A stretch of DNA of 64,000 bases from Bizionia argentinensis JUB59 (GCF_000224335.1 NZ_AFXZ01000038.1:1-64000), one strand, 5' to 3'. Shown: positions 8,554 to 17,821, numbered from the stretch's first letter. The notes: generated by a model from the letters alone, not told the origin. Made by a program: numbers and translations.

Positions 8554-9570
8554 ATGATAGATAAGATAAAAGAATTAATTGCTGAAGCTGAAGCATTTCA
8601 AGCAACATCCAAAGACGAAGTCGAAGCGTTTCGAATTAAATACCTCGGAAAAAAAGGGGTGCTTAATGATTATTTTAAGGAGTTTAAAAATGTCGCTAAC
8701 GATCAGAAAAAAGAATTTGGTCAGGTTATAAATGCGCTTAAAAATACAGCCGAAGAAAAGGTTTCTACTTTAAAGGAAGAATTGGAGAGTAAAGAGATAG
8801 AAGGCGTTTACAATGATTTATCACGCCCTGGTGAACCTATTCAGATTGGTGCCAGACACCCTATTTCAATAGTAAAAAATCAGATAATTGATATTTTTTC
8901 GCGTATTGGTTTTAATGTAAGTGAAGGCCCAGAAATTGAAGACGATTGGCATAACTTTACAGCATTAAACTTGCCAGAATACCATCCGGCACGCGATATG
9001 CAGGATACATTTTTTATTCAAAAAGATCCAGATATTTTATTACGCACACATACCAGTTCGGTGCAAGTGCGTTATATGGAAAATAATAAACCACCAATTA
9101 GAACTATTTCTCCGGGAAGAGTTTTTAGAAACGAGGCTATTTCCTCGCGTTCCCACTGTTTTTTTCATCAAGTAGAAGGTTTATACATTGATAAAGACGT
9201 TAGTTTTGCCGATTTAAAACAAACGCTACAATATTTCACAACAGAAATGTTTGGGAAATCTAAAATACGTTTGCGTCCATCCTATTTCCCATTTACCGAG
9301 CCTAGCGCAGAAGTGGATGTGTATTGGGGATTAGAAACGGAAACTGATCACCGTATCACCAAAGGAACAGGTTGGTTAGAAATTATGGGTTGTGGAATGG
9401 TAGATCCAAATGTATTAGAAAACTGCGGAATTGACTCTAAAGAATATTCTGGTTTCGCCTTCGGAATGGGAATCGATCGTATTGCTATGCTATTACATCA
9501 AATTGGCGATATCCGTTTGTTAAGTGAAAATGATGTGCGTTTTTTAGAGCAGTTTAAATCTGCTTTGTAA
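8554..9570 (+). CDS. pheS: Phenylalanine--tRNA ligase alpha subunit
   Basis: A 338-residue protein of standard PheS length, starting with the helical tRNA-binding coiled coil (residues 1-85). The class II aminoacyl-tRNA synthetase core follows. Motif 2 region is at about 180-210 (SPGRVFRNEAISSRSHCFFHQVEG), with the PheS-typical FTEPSAEVDV and GWLEIMGCGMVDPNVL. Motif 3 is FGMGIDRIAMLLHQIGDIR. It works as part of the alpha2-beta2 enzyme that charges tRNA-Phe in the cytoplasm. pheT is not next to it in this window. A terminator follows at 9595. Confidence 0.97.
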   Translation: MIDKIKELIAEAEAFQATSKDEVEAFRIKYLGKKGVLNDYFKEFKNVANDQKKEFGQVINALKNTAEEKVSTLKEELESKEIEGVYNDLSRPGEPIQIGARHPISIVKNQIIDIFSRIGFNVSEGPEIEDDWHNFTALNLPEYHPARDMQDTFFIQKDPDILLRTHTSSVQVRYMENNKPPIRTISPGRVFRNEAISSRSHCFFHQVEGLYIDKDVSFADLKQTLQYFTTEMFGKSKIRLRPSYFPFTEPSAEVDVYWGLETETDHRITKGTGWLEIMGCGMVDPNVLENCGIDSKEYSGFAFGMGIDRIAMLLHQIGDIRLLSENDVRFLEQFKSAL

Positions 9571-9594
9571 GCACAATACAGAATTATATAGTTT

Positions 9595-9618
9595 AAGCCG
9601 ATTTGATATCGGCTTTTA
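9595..9618 (+). terminator. Rho-independent terminator of pheS
   Basis: The stem AAGCCGAT / ATCGGCTT with a five-base loop is followed by a T-rich run, 25 bases after the pheS stop. Confidence 0.75.
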
Positions 9619-9643
9619 TTTTTAACATTTTTTTAACTTCGTT

Positions 9644-9677
9644 TAGTTCGGAATTATTCGAACTAGACTTATTTTTG
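9644..9677 (+). promoter_or_regulatory. Promoter with overlapping palindromic operator of the efflux operon
   Basis: A -7 element TATTTTTG lies at 9670-9677, and TTCG (3 of 4 to TTTG) lies exactly 19 bases upstream. The -33 element is inside a perfect 7-bp inverted repeat TAGTTCG (9644-9650) and CGAACTA (9659-9665) with an 8-base spacer. A dimeric repressor bound here would block the promoter. The first gene of the operon encodes a GbsR/MarR-type regulator, so autoregulation is the natural inference. Confidence 0.65.
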
Positions 9678-9694
9678 CACTCTTATATTTAGAA

Positions 9695-10192
9695 ATGGAA
9701 AAGAAGTTAAAAGAAAAGAAATACCAGCTAGTAGAAAAGCTGGGCGTTCATTTTGAACACTCGGAGCAGTTAGCGCCGGTTGGTGCTCGTATTTTGGCTT
9801 TTATTATTTTAACAGGAAAGGCCGGCGTAACTTTTGAAGATTTAGTAACCGATTTATGTGCTAGTAAAAGTACCATATCTACGCATTTAAACCATTTACA
9901 AGATATTCACAAAATTCTCTATTTCACTAAAATGGGTGATCGAAAAAAATATTTTGTGGTTAATTCAGATACCTTAAGACAAAGTATCGATGAGATGGTT
10001 TCCAAATGGGAAATGGAAAAAGAACTCCATGTTGAAGTGGCCGAATATAAAAAGGAAATTAACGGTTTGGATACTTCAAATCCATCCTTTGAATTTGATT
10101 TAACCTATCACGAAAATTATATAAACTATTTAAATCTAGCTATGGCTTCTATGAAGGATCTAAAATCCAGAGTAGCAGCAATGAAATCTTAA
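9695..10192 (+). CDS. GbsR/MarR-type transcriptional regulator
   Basis: A 165-residue protein with a winged helix at about residues 28-85 (VTFEDLVTDLCASKSTISTHLNHL is the helix-turn-helix, then a wing with MGDRKKYFVV). A coiled C-terminal dimerisation region follows. The early VGARILAFIILTG is typical of GbsR-like proteins. The gene is first in an operon with an RND pump and stops 13 bases before the adaptor gene. It probably represses the operon through the palindrome at 9644-9665. The inducer is unknown. Confidence 0.85.
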   Translation: MEKKLKEKKYQLVEKLGVHFEHSEQLAPVGARILAFIILTGKAGVTFEDLVTDLCASKSTISTHLNHLQDIHKILYFTKMGDRKKYFVVNSDTLRQSIDEMVSKWEMEKELHVEVAEYKKEINGLDTSNPSFEFDLTYHENYINYLNLAMASMKDLKSRVAAMKS

Positions 10193-10205
10193 AGATAACC
10201 GTAAA

Positions 10206-11327
10206 ATGAAAAAAAACACATTCAGTATTCTTATACCTTGTGCACTAGTTTTTGCACTATTTAGTTGTGGAGATAAACAAGAAGCACAACAACAGGCACG
10301 TCCAGCAATGCCCTATCCTGTTATTGAAGTTTCAAAGCAAACTGTTACGACACATGATAATTTTCCTGCTAGTATAGAAGGCGAGGTGAATAGTGAGGTA
10401 AGACCAAAAATTTCCGGTTATATTAAAGAGGTTTTAGTGCATGAAGGTCAGGCTGTAAAACAAGGCCAATCACTTTTTAGATTAGAAACACAATCTTTAA
10501 GTCAGGATGCACAAGCAGCAAAAGCGAGTGTAAATGCGGCACAGGTTGAGGTAAATAAATTAAAGCCATTAGTAGATAAAAACATTATTAGTAGTGTGCA
10601 ATTAGAAACTGCTAATGCTAAATTGTTGCAAGCTCAAAGCGCTTATAATAGTATTGGTGCTAATATTGATTATGCTAATGTAAAAAGCCCAGTAGATGGT
10701 TTTGTTGGTTCTATTAACTTTAGAAAAGGCTCTTTAGTAAGTTCTCAAGATCCAATGCCGTTAACAAGTGTATCTTCTATTGATAACGTTTACGCTTATT
10801 TTTCTATGAACGAAAAAGCGTTTATTTCTTTTATAGCAGATGCAAAAGGTGAAACGTCTAAAGAAAAATTAGAGCAATTTCCAGATTTGAAATTAGAATT
10901 AGCCAACGGTAAACTATATGAGAAGTCTGGTAAAATTGAAACCATAGCAGGCGATATTAATGCCCAAACCGGAACGATTACGTTTCGTGCCAAATTTGAT
11001 AACAAAGGTGGTGTGCTTCGTAATGGAAGTAGTGGAACAATTTTAGTGCCAAAAACATATGAAAATGTTTTGGTAATTCCAGCCGAATCTACTTTTGAAA
11101 GACAAGGGAAAAGCTTTGTTTATGAGGTTTTAAATGATTCATTAGCGGCTAAACCAGTAACTATTTTAAAATCTTCTAATCGTATTTATATAATTGAAGA
11201 TGGTCTAAAAGATGGTGAAATTATTTTAGCTAAAGGACTCAATAAAGTGAGCCCTGGAATGAAAATCAAACCGATGAAAAAACCATTAGACAGTATTATT
11301 AACTCATTTGAGACTGTATTTAAATAA
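10206..11327 (+). CDS. RND efflux periplasmic adaptor lipoprotein
   Basis: A 373-residue HlyD/AcrA-type membrane fusion protein with a lipobox (LFSCG, Cys21). The biotinyl-lipoyl-like half motifs flank a short alpha-hairpin: GYIKEVLVHEGQAVKQGQSL near residue 75 and SPVDGFVGSINFRKGSLV near residue 165. Beta-barrel and membrane-proximal domains follow. It links the inner-membrane pump to the outer-membrane channel. The next gene, the pump, starts nine bases after its stop. Confidence 0.92.
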   Translation: MKKNTFSILIPCALVFALFSCGDKQEAQQQARPAMPYPVIEVSKQTVTTHDNFPASIEGEVNSEVRPKISGYIKEVLVHEGQAVKQGQSLFRLETQSLSQDAQAAKASVNAAQVEVNKLKPLVDKNIISSVQLETANAKLLQAQSAYNSIGANIDYANVKSPVDGFVGSINFRKGSLVSSQDPMPLTSVSSIDNVYAYFSMNEKAFISFIADAKGETSKEKLEQFPDLKLELANGKLYEKSGKIETIAGDINAQTGTITFRAKFDNKGGVLRNGSSGTILVPKTYENVLVIPAESTFERQGKSFVYEVLNDSLAAKPVTILKSSNRIYIIEDGLKDGEIILAKGLNKVSPGMKIKPMKKPLDSIINSFETVFK

Positions 11328-11336
11328 GAACTAATT

Positions 11337-14300
11337 ATGATTAAGAAATTCATTGAGAGACCCGTTCTATCTACGGTTATTTCCATTATAATTGTTATTC
11401 TCGGTATTATAGGACTGCTTCAATTGCCAGTCACACAATACCCAGATATTGCACCACCAACAGTTCAAGTAAGCGCGTCTTACCCTGGAGCGAATGCTGA
11501 AACCATTCTAGAAAGTGTTGTTGTTCCTATTGAGGAACAAATTAACGGTGTGGAAGGGATGACCTATATCACCTCTACCGCTAGTAACTCGGGTAGTGCC
11601 TCTATTCAAATTTTCTTTGAACAAGGTTATGATGCCGATATTGCTGCAGTAAACGTACAAAATAGGGTAGCGCGAGCAAATGCTTTATTACCTGCCGAAG
11701 TTATTCGTGCTGGTGTAATTACGCAAAAACAACAGAACTCGGCTTTATTATTTGCCGCGGTTTTTTCAACAAACCCAGATTTTGATGATACTTATATTCA
11801 AAACTATTTGAATATAAATATTAAACCAGAAATTCAGCGTATTAACGGTGTTGGAGCTTTAAACGTTTTTGGCGCCAAGGATTATTCCATGCGTATTTGG
11901 TTAGATCCAGATAAAATGGCCGCTTATAAAATTGAGCCACGTGAGGTAACCCAAGCTATTAACGAACAAAGTTTAGAAGCAGCTGCTGGTTCATTTGGAC
12001 AAAATAGTGGTGAAGCTTTTGAGTATGTTGTAAAATATAAAGGACGTTATAAGGAAGCGAAAGAATACGAAGATATCGTTATTAAAGCTTTAGGTAATGG
12101 TCAGTTTTTACGTGTTAAAGATGTAGCTAAAGTAGAATTGGATGCCTTTTCGTATTCATCAATTTCGAAAACTAATGGAAATGCGGCAGTTAACTTTGGG
12201 GTTTTTCAAACACCAGGTTCAAACGCTCAAGAAATTATTGAAGATATCTATCTTAAATTAGACGAGCTGAAAGCGGATTTCCCTGAAGGGATGGACTATA
12301 TTATTAACTATGATACCAACAAGTTCTTAACGGCTTCCGTTGATAAGGTAGTGAATACCTTATTAGAGGCGTTTTTATTAGTGTTCTTGGTGGTGTTTAT
12401 ATTCTTACAAGACTTTAAGTCCACATTAATTCCGGCAATTGCCGTGCCTGTATCCATTATTGGTACGTTCTTTTTCTTGAATATGTTGGGGTATTCTATA
12501 AACCTATTAACGCTATTCGCATTAATTCTAGCTATTGGTATTGTGGTGGATGATGCCATTGTGGTCGTAGAAGCCGTTCACGCCAAATTGGAGGATGGTT
12601 ATACCGATGCAAAAGAAGCATCTATTTCTGCCATGAGTGAAATTACAGGGGCAATTATTTCTATTACCTTGGTAATGATGGCCGTGTTTATACCGATTAC
12701 GTTTATTAAAGGCCCATCAGGAGTTTTCTACGAACAGTTTGGTGTAACCTTAATGATTGCTATATTTATTTCGGCAGTGAACGCCTTAACTTTAACACCA
12801 GCTTTATGTGCTATTTTCTTAAAACCACATAACAAGGATGATGAGAAGAAGAAAAAACGAACATGGTTACAACGTTTTTACGATGCTTTTAACGCAGGAT
12901 TTAATGCTACAACAGCAAAATATGCGTTATCTGTAGGCTTTTTAATTAGACATAAATGGATCACCTTTATTATATTAGGTGTTAGTGTTTTTGGAATTAT
13001 TGCAGCCGATAAAGTAATTCCAACAGGATTTGTTCCTTCGGAAGATAGAGGTATTGTCTTTATGAACGCGGAATTACCACCGGGATCATCTTTAGACCGT
13101 ACGTTTGAAGTGAATAGACAATTAGAAGAAGCCATTAAAGATATTGATGGTATAAAAGGTGTTTCATTAATTAGTGGACAAAACTTTTTCTCTGGTGCCG
13201 GTAGCTCAAATGCCATGGGCTTTATTATTCTTGATGGATGGGATGAACGTGATACAGATGCAACCGCAGTAAATGCTATTATTGGACAGTTGTTTCAAAA
13301 AGCAGCTATGATTCCGGATGCTAATATTATCTTTTTTACGCCGCCTAGTGTACCTGGTTTTGGTAGTGCAGATGGTTTTGAGATGCGATTAATGGATAGA
13401 AACGCGAGACCGTTAACGGAGCTTGATAATACTGCAAACGATTTTGTGCAGTTATTGAATCAAAAGCCTGAAATTGGTTTTGCTTCAAATTCATTTAGTA
13501 CTAATTTCCCACAATTACAATTAGATATTAATGCTGAACGCGCTAAAGAAGCTGGTATTTCTACTAGTACTATTTTATCAGCGCTTCAAGGTTATATCGG
13601 TGGTAATTATGTGGCCGACTTTAGTAGGTATGGTAAACAATTCCGTGTATTTATTCAAGCTTTACCAGAGGATAGAGTGGATGAGTCTAGTTTAAATAGT
13701 ATGATGGTTAAAACACCTAGTGGTAAAATGACGCCAATCTCACAATATGTATCGTTTAAACGTGTATATGGTCCGCAAACGGTGAATCGTTTTAACTTGT
13801 TTAATGCTGTTACTGTCAATGGTTCCGCAAAACCAGGATATAGTTCTGGTGATGCTATTAGAGCTATTAACGAAGTGGCAGAAGCTAATTTGCCAGAAGG
13901 ATATTCAATTGCTTATTCAGGTATTACACGTGAAGAGATTGCATCTGCAGGACAATCTACGGTGATATTTATGATTAGTATTTTGTTTGTGTTCTTCTTA
14001 TTAGCGGCACAATATGAAAGTTACCTGTTGCCTTTGGTGGTTATTTTATCATTGCCAATTGGTGTAGCTGGTGCATATTTGACAACCTATTTAACAGGAT
14101 TGGAAAATAACATTTACTTCCAGATTGCCTTAATTATGCTACTTGGATTACTAGCCAAAAACGCCATTTTAATTGTGGAGTTTGCTATCCAACGTCGTCA
14201 ACAAGGATTATCTATTGTCGATTCGGCTATTGATGGAGCCAAAGTTCGTTTACGACCAATTTTAATGACATCGTTTGCCTTTATTTTAGGTATTACACCA

Positions 14301-14486
14301 TTAATGTTAGCAAAAGGCGTAGGTGCTGTGGGTAATAACTCTATTGGTACTGGTGCTGTTGGAGGTTTATTAGTAGGAACTGTAGTTGGGGTATTTGTTA
14401 TTCCGGTACTGTTTGTTATGTTCCAATGGTTACAAGAAAAAGTGTCAGGCGCTCCCGTAGTCGAAAATAAAGAAATTAAAGAATAA
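11337..14486 (+). CDS. RND multidrug efflux pump, HAE1 family
   Basis: A 1049-residue inner-membrane permease of standard AcrB length. It starts MIKKFIERPVLSTVISIIIV, has the TQYPDIAPPTVQVSASYPGA segment typical of HAE1 pumps, and two large periplasmic loops. The membrane Asp pair of the proton relay is visible in GIVVDDAIVVVEAV (about residues 403-405). The second helix group carries LLAKNAILIVEFA. It should export hydrophobic or amphipathic compounds by proton antiport. The substrate is not evident, and there is no sign that it serves the pigment cluster 10 kb away. Confidence 0.95.
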   Translation: MIKKFIERPVLSTVISIIIVILGIIGLLQLPVTQYPDIAPPTVQVSASYPGANAETILESVVVPIEEQINGVEGMTYITSTASNSGSASIQIFFEQGYDADIAAVNVQNRVARANALLPAEVIRAGVITQKQQNSALLFAAVFSTNPDFDDTYIQNYLNINIKPEIQRINGVGALNVFGAKDYSMRIWLDPDKMAAYKIEPREVTQAINEQSLEAAAGSFGQNSGEAFEYVVKYKGRYKEAKEYEDIVIKALGNGQFLRVKDVAKVELDAFSYSSISKTNGNAAVNFGVFQTPGSNAQEIIEDIYLKLDELKADFPEGMDYIINYDTNKFLTASVDKVVNTLLEAFLLVFLVVFIFLQDFKSTLIPAIAVPVSIIGTFFFLNMLGYSINLLTLFALILAIGIVVDDAIVVVEAVHAKLEDGYTDAKEASISAMSEITGAIISITLVMMAVFIPITFIKGPSGVFYEQFGVTLMIAIFISAVNALTLTPALCAIFLKPHNKDDEKKKKRTWLQRFYDAFNAGFNATTAKYALSVGFLIRHKWITFIILGVSVFGIIAADKVIPTGFVPSEDRGIVFMNAELPPGSSLDRTFEVNRQLEEAIKDIDGIKGVSLISGQNFFSGAGSSNAMGFIILDGWDERDTDATAVNAIIGQLFQKAAMIPDANIIFFTPPSVPGFGSADGFEMRLMDRNARPLTELDNTANDFVQLLNQKPEIGFASNSFSTNFPQLQLDINAERAKEAGISTSTILSALQGYIGGNYVADFSRYGKQFRVFIQALPEDRVDESSLNSMMVKTPSGKMTPISQYVSFKRVYGPQTVNRFNLFNAVTVNGSAKPGYSSGDAIRAINEVAEANLPEGYSIAYSGITREEIASAGQSTVIFMISILFVFFLLAAQYESYLLPLVVILSLPIGVAGAYLTTYLTGLENNIYFQIALIMLLGLLAKNAILIVEFAIQRRQQGLSIVDSAIDGAKVRLRPILMTSFAFILGITPLMLAKGVGAVGNNSIGTGAVGGLLVGTVVGVFVIPVLFVMFQWLQEKVSGAPVVENKEIKE

Positions 14487-14491
14487 TAAGA

Positions 14492-15904
14492 ATGAAAGCA
14501 ATTTTAAATAAAAAATGGATTTCTAGGGTTATGGTTTTTGCATTGCTAGCCATAACCATGCAAAGCTGTTTGGTTTCAAAAGATTACGAACGTCCCGCTT
14601 TAGAAGATGAAACGGAAAATTTATACAGAACGGATGAATTGGCTACAGACTCAATGTCTATGGCCGATGTGTCCTGGAAAAACGTCTTTACAGATCCGTA
14701 TTTAACGCAATATATTGAAGAAGGTTTACAGAATAACATTGATATTCGTATCGCCATTCAACAAATTATTGCTGGTGAGGCGTATTTAAAACAAGGTAAA
14801 GCAGGCTATTTACCAACTTTGAGTGCTGGTGCTTCTGTAGCGCATCAAGAACCGTCTAAAAACAGTCAGTTTGGTGGTAGCGGAAGTTTGGATCAGTATG
14901 AAGCGGTAGCAAGTTTAACCTGGGAAGCTGATATCTGGGGGAAAATTCGCAGTAATAAACGAGCTTTTCAAGCTGGGTACTTAAAAAGTATTGCGGCGCA
15001 TCAAGCGGTGAAAACCCGATTGATTGAAAATATTGCAACAACCTATTATACATTGGTTGCTTTGGACGCGCAGTTAGAAATAACGCTAGAAACCATTGAA
15101 TCTCGTAATAGTAGTGTGGAAACTATCCAAGCATTAAAAGATGCCGGTCAAGTAACACAGGTTGCCGTAGATCAGAATGTGGCACAGTATAATAATGCGC
15201 GTGCACTCCAAATTGATATTGAACGTCAGATTTTTAAAACAGAAAATGCCTTAAGTATTTTATTGGCAAAACAGCCACAATCTTTCGAGCGCAGCAAGTT
15301 AGACGAACAGGAAATTACCACTGAAATGAAAATCGGTATCCCTTACGTTTTATTGCGTAACCGACCAGATGTAATGGCTGCTGAAAACGATTTCATCCAA
15401 GCTTTTGAGCTGACTAACGTTGCGAATGCTAATTTTTACCCATCATTAACATTGAGTGCTTCAGGCGGATTTCAAAGTTTAGAGTTTAATAATTGGTTTG
15501 ATACCAATTCACTTTTCTCAAACATCATTGGCGGTTTAACACAGCCTATTTTTAATCAGCGAAAAGTTAGAACGCAATACGAAGTATCTAAAGCGCAACA
15601 AGAACAAGCGCTTTTAAACTTTAAATACACCCTATTAGTTGCAGGTAAAGAAGTGTCGGATGCGTTATACGATTACCAAGCAGAAGCTGATAAGTTCGAG
15701 TTTAGAGAAAACGAAGTAGAAGCGTTGCGTAGTGCCGAAACTAATTCTGAAACCTTATTAGATAATGGGTATGCCAATTATTTAGATTTATTAACGGCCA
15801 GACAAAGCGCATTAACTGCTGAATTAAATAGTATTAACAACAAATTAGATCAATTATTATCTGTTGTTAATTTCTATAAAGCCCTAGGTGGTGGTTGGAA
15901 ATAA
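14492..15904 (+). CDS. TolC/NodT-type outer-membrane efflux lipoprotein
   Basis: A 470-residue protein with a lipobox (TMQSC, Cys26) and the duplicated helical architecture of NodT/OprM factors. Visible landmarks are SWKNVFTDPYL, ASLTWEADIWGKIRS, VALDAQLEITLETIESR, LLRNRPDVMAAENDF and the C-terminal NYLDLLTARQSAL. It forms the outer-membrane exit duct of the tripartite system with the two preceding genes. It starts five bases after the pump stop, so all are one transcript. Confidence 0.94.
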   Translation: MKAILNKKWISRVMVFALLAITMQSCLVSKDYERPALEDETENLYRTDELATDSMSMADVSWKNVFTDPYLTQYIEEGLQNNIDIRIAIQQIIAGEAYLKQGKAGYLPTLSAGASVAHQEPSKNSQFGGSGSLDQYEAVASLTWEADIWGKIRSNKRAFQAGYLKSIAAHQAVKTRLIENIATTYYTLVALDAQLEITLETIESRNSSVETIQALKDAGQVTQVAVDQNVAQYNNARALQIDIERQIFKTENALSILLAKQPQSFERSKLDEQEITTEMKIGIPYVLLRNRPDVMAAENDFIQAFELTNVANANFYPSLTLSASGGFQSLEFNNWFDTNSLFSNIIGGLTQPIFNQRKVRTQYEVSKAQQEQALLNFKYTLLVAGKEVSDALYDYQAEADKFEFRENEVEALRSAETNSETLLDNGYANYLDLLTARQSALTAELNSINNKLDQLLSVVNFYKALGGGWK

Positions 15905-15922
15905 TAGGTTTCTGTTAATGTT

Positions 15923-16516
15923 ATGACCCGCAAGCAAGACATTCTAGAGAGTTCCATTGCTAACTTTACCAAGTTTGGCAGCAAACGGTTTACTTTAGAT
16001 GATTTAGCGGCACAATTAGGTATATCAAAAAAAACGATTTACCAGTATTTTGATGGTAAAGAAACATTAGTAGCAGAAAGTTTAAGCTATTTGTTAGATA
16101 AGTATCTTGTAGAGATTCAAGGAATTCAAGAAGATTTGGATTTAGATGCTATCGAAAAAGTCATTACAATTTATAAACGTGGGTTTGAATATTTAAAATA
16201 TTTCAAGCCCGCGTTTTTATTTGGTATTAAAAAATATTACCCCAAAGCCGATAAGGTTTTCACTAGTTTTTCTGAAAAGTTGGTAAATAATGTTATCTAT
16301 AATCTCCTTTTAGAAGCAGAAAACGAAGGTTGTATAAAAACCGATGTTGATATTGCTTTAACTTCCAAACTCTATATGTCGCGTGTGGACAATGTGGCAT
16401 TTAAAGACGATAGTTTATTTGAAGCATACGATTTATCCACTGTTTTAAACCACCTTATTATTTATAATCTTCGCGGTATTACAGTTTCTAGTTATTCTAA
16501 CACTTTCTTTGAATAG
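15923..16516 (+). CDS. TetR family regulator
   Basis: A 197-residue protein with an N-terminal TetR helix-turn-helix (FTLDDLAAQLGISKKTIYQYFDGKETLV, residues about 23-50) and a variable helical ligand domain. It starts 18 bases after the efflux outer-membrane gene in the same direction, so it is the last gene of the efflux operon. The operon thus carries a regulator of a different family at each end. This one may respond to a pump substrate or act elsewhere; the sequence does not decide. Confidence 0.88.
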   Translation: MTRKQDILESSIANFTKFGSKRFTLDDLAAQLGISKKTIYQYFDGKETLVAESLSYLLDKYLVEIQGIQEDLDLDAIEKVITIYKRGFEYLKYFKPAFLFGIKKYYPKADKVFTSFSEKLVNNVIYNLLLEAENEGCIKTDVDIALTSKLYMSRVDNVAFKDDSLFEAYDLSTVLNHLIIYNLRGITVSSYSNTFFE

Positions 16517-16521
16517 TTTTA

Positions 16522-16529
16522 TATTTTTG
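16522..16529 (+). promoter_or_regulatory. -7 promoter element
   Basis: TATTTTTG fits TAnnTTTG and lies 70 bases before the ATG at 16599. No good -33 element is at the usual spacing. Confidence 0.4.
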
Positions 16530-16598
16530 CATTTGTAGAATGTCGGATGTAATAATTCGGCTTAAAATTTAAATGCGCCACAATGCAATTTACAGCAC

Positions 16599-16994
16599 AT
16601 GAAAAAAGATATTATAATCCCAAAAGTAGAAGGTGTTTATTTAGCCATTGTAAATGAGTACAATGATCTCTACAAAACGCAAGATTGGAACGTCTACATC
16701 ATTAATGATAAGAACGTGGATTTAGACCTGGTAATTATTGTTACCAATGGTTATTCTGAAGATAAAATGACCTCCATATTTCGTAAAAAAATAGACAAGC
16801 TACCAGCTAAGAGTTACGTTAAAATTGAATGGATACAAGAAGATCTATTCGCTCTAAACAACCAGTTTAAAGTCAGTTTTTTCGAAGGCAATGCCATGTT
16901 TGATAAAACATATCTGTTTAGAAAAAATACGATTAATTTGAAAGCTTTGCGGGATATTCCTTTAATGGATGTAAAAGGGGTTTTGGTTAAGTAG
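16599..16994 (+). CDS. Conserved hypothetical protein (not PheS)
   Basis: A 131-residue soluble protein with alternating beta strands (VEGVYLAIV, WNVYIINDKN, DLDLVIIVTNGY) and a central KSYVKIEWIQED, ending with LKALRDIPLMDVKGVLVK. I recall close relatives in flavobacterial genomes labelled phenylalanyl-tRNA synthetase subunit alpha, but none of the class II synthetase motifs is present. The true pheS of this genome is at 8554. The function is unknown. An interspersed palindrome follows the gene. Confidence 0.75.
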   Translation: MKKDIIIPKVEGVYLAIVNEYNDLYKTQDWNVYIINDKNVDLDLVIIVTNGYSEDKMTSIFRKKIDKLPAKSYVKIEWIQEDLFALNNQFKVSFFEGNAMFDKTYLFRKNTINLKALRDIPLMDVKGVLVK

Positions 16995-17005
16995 CTGTTG
17001 CCCGT

Positions 17006-17045
17006 ATTCCTGCCTGCCAGCCGTTAGGAATACGTAAGCAGGAAT
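17006..17045. repeat. Interspersed palindromic repeat
   Basis: ATTCCTGC (17006-17013) and GCAGGAAT (17038-17045) form a perfect 8-bp inverted repeat. The right half contains TACGTAAGCAGGAA, which recurs in inverted orientation at 40001-40014. This is the type of short intergenic palindrome scattered through flavobacterial chromosomes. Confidence 0.65.
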
Positions 17046-17193
17046 CTTATAGTACAATTGAAAAATATCGGATTTGGTTTCGTTACTATTTTTGCTTTAA
17101 TTAAACTCTTTAATGCAACAAGAAAATAAAAGACGAATTTATAACTTTTATAGCTAACATTAGTTAGCTAAAATATTGAAAAAAGCGTTTCCC

Positions 17194-17760
17194 ATGAAGT
17201 ATAACCTTTCTAATATGATGTGTTTAGACATTTATTTATCGTCTTTGTCGGACAAAGAATATAAAATAATAAAGCCCGAAATTAAACCGTCGAAAGCTAA
17301 ACCCATGCCATTGTTGAGTTGGGATATTTTCAGTCAGCACTATTTTAACACACTAAAGAATTTGAAAATAGAAGGTGATATTGAAATGGTTAAAGCATTT
17401 GGTGAAAAAGCGAAATGGAAAAACGAGATCGATTCTATTTTTAAGGATCAATATTTTGAAGCCTTAATTATCACAGATGTAGAGCAGAATATACTATGGG
17501 TTAATGAAGGCTTCACGGAAATGACAGGGTACTCTAAAACATTTGCATTAAATAAAAAACCTCATTTTTTACAAGGCATCAATACTTCAACAACGACAAA
17601 ACAAAAAATTAGGGAGAATTTAAGTGATTTAAAGCCATTTACTGGAATTATAACAAATTACCGAAAAGATAATTCGCCTTACGAGTGCGAGGTTAAAATC
17701 ATTCCAATGTATAGCGAAAATGTAACGCACTTTTTAGCACTAGAAAGAAAGGTAGGATAA
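17194..17760 (+). CDS. LOV-like PAS domain protein without the photoactive Cys
   Basis: I start at the ATG at 17194 (188 residues); a TTG at 17176 would add six. The N-terminal 65 residues are unassigned, then one PAS domain fills the rest. The PAS follows the LOV pattern closely: a GFTEMTGYSK helix, then HFLQG, KIRENL, NYRKDNSPYECEVKIIPMY, and a final THFLALERKV strand. In LOV domains the segment before FLQG reads NCR with the flavin-binding Cys; here it is KPH, so no cysteinyl adduct can form. There is no output domain. It may bind flavin without the classic photocycle, or another ligand. Confidence 0.75.
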   Translation: MKYNLSNMMCLDIYLSSLSDKEYKIIKPEIKPSKAKPMPLLSWDIFSQHYFNTLKNLKIEGDIEMVKAFGEKAKWKNEIDSIFKDQYFEALIITDVEQNILWVNEGFTEMTGYSKTFALNKKPHFLQGINTSTTTKQKIRENLSDLKPFTGIITNYRKDNSPYECEVKIIPMYSENVTHFLALERKVG

Positions 17761-17806
17761 GTATATAGAGGGTTTTCAAATTCAGCTACTGATTAACCAA
17801 TTCCTA

Positions 17807-17821
17807 TTCAGTCAAGCTGAA
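17807..17821. repeat. Short palindrome of the TTCAG-CTGAA type
   Basis: TTCAG, a five-base loop and CTGAA lie in the intergenic region before the acetyltransferase. It resembles a worn copy of the intergenic palindromes of this group. Too short to be sure. Confidence 0.35.
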
